Shown one piece after another: positions 62,215 to 64,000 of a stretch of DNA of 64,000 nt. Below the pieces are notes generated by a model that had not been told where the DNA came from, searched no databases, and saw nothing but the letters and a program-made list of their open reading frames with translations. The translations under genes and the position numbers were made by a program. Location of the stretch: assembly GCA_004009845.1 (NCBI GenBank), contig RMBW01000034.1:62001-126000 (forward strand). The letters run 5' to 3'. This DNA is from Davidsoniella eucalypti. Its lineage: Eukaryota; Ascomycota; Sordariomycetes; Microascales; Ceratocystidaceae. The number at the start of each line of letters is the position of its first letter. Position 1 is the stretch's first letter.

Positions 62215-64000
62215 TGCTCTAAACTCTACTAGCCATCTATCTGGACTACAAGAATAGGGCCGGTCATTCCAGAGATGTTTTGGATTTATCTGGTAACATA
62301 CGAGCCGGAAAATTAGTTATAGTTGGTTTATTTTGACCGAAACTGCAATTTGATATGTGGATTAAAGAAAATTACTCGTAAACATGTTATATTCTAGACT
62401 CTTTTAGTAATCATAGTCGAGGTTTACAAAAAATTACGCTGTGTAGTAAATTGACGTCTAAAAGCAATTAGGGTTAGGGCTCTGCTATACCACCGTAAGG
62501 TAATTTTAAAATCGTTGTTCGGAAGACTTATTGATGTCTTTTAGCAAAGTGAAATTCAAGATTATTCCGTAGGAAAGAGGATATCTTTCTGAAATATGCC
62601 GTGACTAGTTACGTGAAGATAGCCTAGCTAGACTAGGGTATACAATACAGATACACAATGATCTACCAGCTAAACGGATGATCAGTGGCTTACAATAAGA
62701 GAGCTAGATAATAAGAGAACCTTGGTAGTCTGTTTTGAGGCGCTAGCTTTGTGAAGATACAAAAAAGTAGCTTCGTTTTAGTGTTAATTATTGGATTCAC
62801 CAAAGGACGAAGAAGATGCCAAGCGCAACTTGATCTCTTTTGTTATTTGTCTCGTTTTATGATAACAATGTACACGCCTCTCCATTTACCCCCTAACTGA
62901 AGCCGGATATCTTTCTCGCTTAATAGCATTTATAGATAAACTCTGAACTTTGCTTACACCTAGAGGCAGCTATTCTTTTTGATCTACAACTAGTATTTTG
63001 AAAGCATACACCTATACCAGAAAAAAATAGGGAAAGTTGAATTCTATACAGCCAAAAAAGCCGGGTTTACTGTTGAGGGCACTAAACAAGAGATGTTTGG
63101 TAGAGAGTGGTTCACCTAACTAGACTATGCGTTTCATTTATACCAAGTTGAGAAGCCGAAATTCACCGCTCTAAAAGACGGACGGCCCGTCAGTAGTTAG
63201 TAGTAGTTAGCGGATTGACAGTGCCACTTGTCAGGTTGGTTAGGGTGCTTTAGAAACTCCGAGACGTGTGTACAACTGATATATCAGGCTACGTCAAGAG
63301 CTGGGGGCCCGATAAAAGTAGGTGAAGTTCGGGAAAAGGCGAGTTCTAGAGGGATTAGCGTGAACCAGGACTAGGGCAGTAGCTTTGTTTCTTGTTTTCT
63401 GGTGTCATCGCCTACAACGGCGCTTGCTTACTCTGAGTGATGTGACGGGACGGGAAGGATAGATAAGAGAATGTGAGTTTCAAACGAGACACCCCGGAGG
63501 TTACTGTGGGCTCATAGAATGGTACAAAGGAAGGAAGCTAGGCTGGAAGTAATATAATCGAGTTCTTTTAGTCTATTCAGCCTATGTGCTAGGGCGTTTT
63601 GCAATGGGGAAGAATGATAGTCAACTCTAGAGTATCAGCCTACTACATGAAGTAATGATTGCCGGGCATAGAAAGGATGAGCGACAACACATCATGGCTG
63701 TACTAAGATACGAAGTGACTCTCTTCAAGCCGCTCTTGCATTGTGCTTGACGGCGATATCGCTAAGGCGAAATATGGCGTAGTTGAAGCATGGGTTATGT
63801 TATGATGGGTGCCTACTGATATGGAACAATGGCGGAACATCTGGGAGATCTAAGCCAGAATGTGAAGTACATGTATAGCAATAAATGGTTATTCCAAGTA
63901 CTTTGGCCCACCGGGTTTAACAGGTTCAAAGTGAACACGTAGAAGACCATTGAATATGAGATTCAGTGATACATGACATGGAAACTTATCCTAAGATGAC
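62215..64000. other. Gene-free end of the window
   Basis: No gene recognised. The stretch from about 63000 is less AT-rich and could be an old repeat or pseudogene, but I find no continuous frame or motif. Confidence 0.45.
62468..62479 (+). repeat. Telomere-like dimer (TTAGGG)2
   Basis: Two perfect units of the filamentous-fungal telomere repeat, about 250 bases after the unrecognised gene. Only two units are present, so it may be chance or a short interstitial telomeric trace. Confidence 0.5.

Overview
The window looks like nuclear DNA of a filamentous ascomycete (Pezizomycotina; Sordariomycetes is my best guess, not proven). The protein genes are GC-rich and carry short spliceosomal introns of about 57 to 240 bases with GTRAGT-type donors and CTAAC-like branch sites. 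The 5' leaders are pyrimidine-rich, the gene set is typical of these fungi, and the long gaps between genes are AT-rich and hold degenerate transposon and pseudogene remains. Exon borders were read by eye from splice signals and frame continuity, not from transcripts.

Layout. 0-3.2 kb: no gene; promoter of a secreted aspartic protease (3.4-4.6 kb). 5.1-7.5 kb: an intron-containing tRNA-Pro(AGG) with the wreck of a Tad1-like LINE beside it and repeated LINE-tail remnants. 7.5-21.9 kb: gene-poor DNA holding a broken HNH-nuclease-type gene (about 10.5-11.9 kb). 22-24 kb: an unrecognised protein with a Pro/Met/Ser-rich tail, a long pyrimidine-rich leader and a leaky-type stop codon context. 26-28.7 kb (minus): long-chain alcohol oxidase of the GMC family with five exons. 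32.7-34.2 kb: ELO-family fatty acid elongase. 34.8-35.9 kb: homocysteine S-methyltransferase. 37.9-39.1 kb (minus): small FYVE-finger protein. 39.1-53.5 kb: gene desert with a 50-bp tandem repeat. 53.5-55.7 kb (minus): MoaA and MoaC domains for molybdenum cofactor synthesis, joined across an intron whose retention would end MoaA at its Gly-Gly tail. 56.3-58.1 kb: WRAP73/Wdr8-type WD40 protein, divergent from the cofactor gene. 60.5-62.2 kb: a four-exon gene I cannot identify, followed by a short telomere-like repeat.

How the genes relate: this is mostly an assortment of housekeeping genes and one secreted enzyme, not a cluster. The alcohol oxidase and the elongase face away from each other across 4 kb and both concern long-chain lipids, but nothing in the sequence shows co-regulation. 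I see no CRISPR array, secondary-metabolite cluster, rRNA or intact transposon. The observations most worth testing are the UAG-CAA-CCA readthrough context, the MoaA/MoaC splice switch, the HNH pseudogene with a TGG-to-TAG change of RIP type, and the unidentified gene at 60.5 kb.
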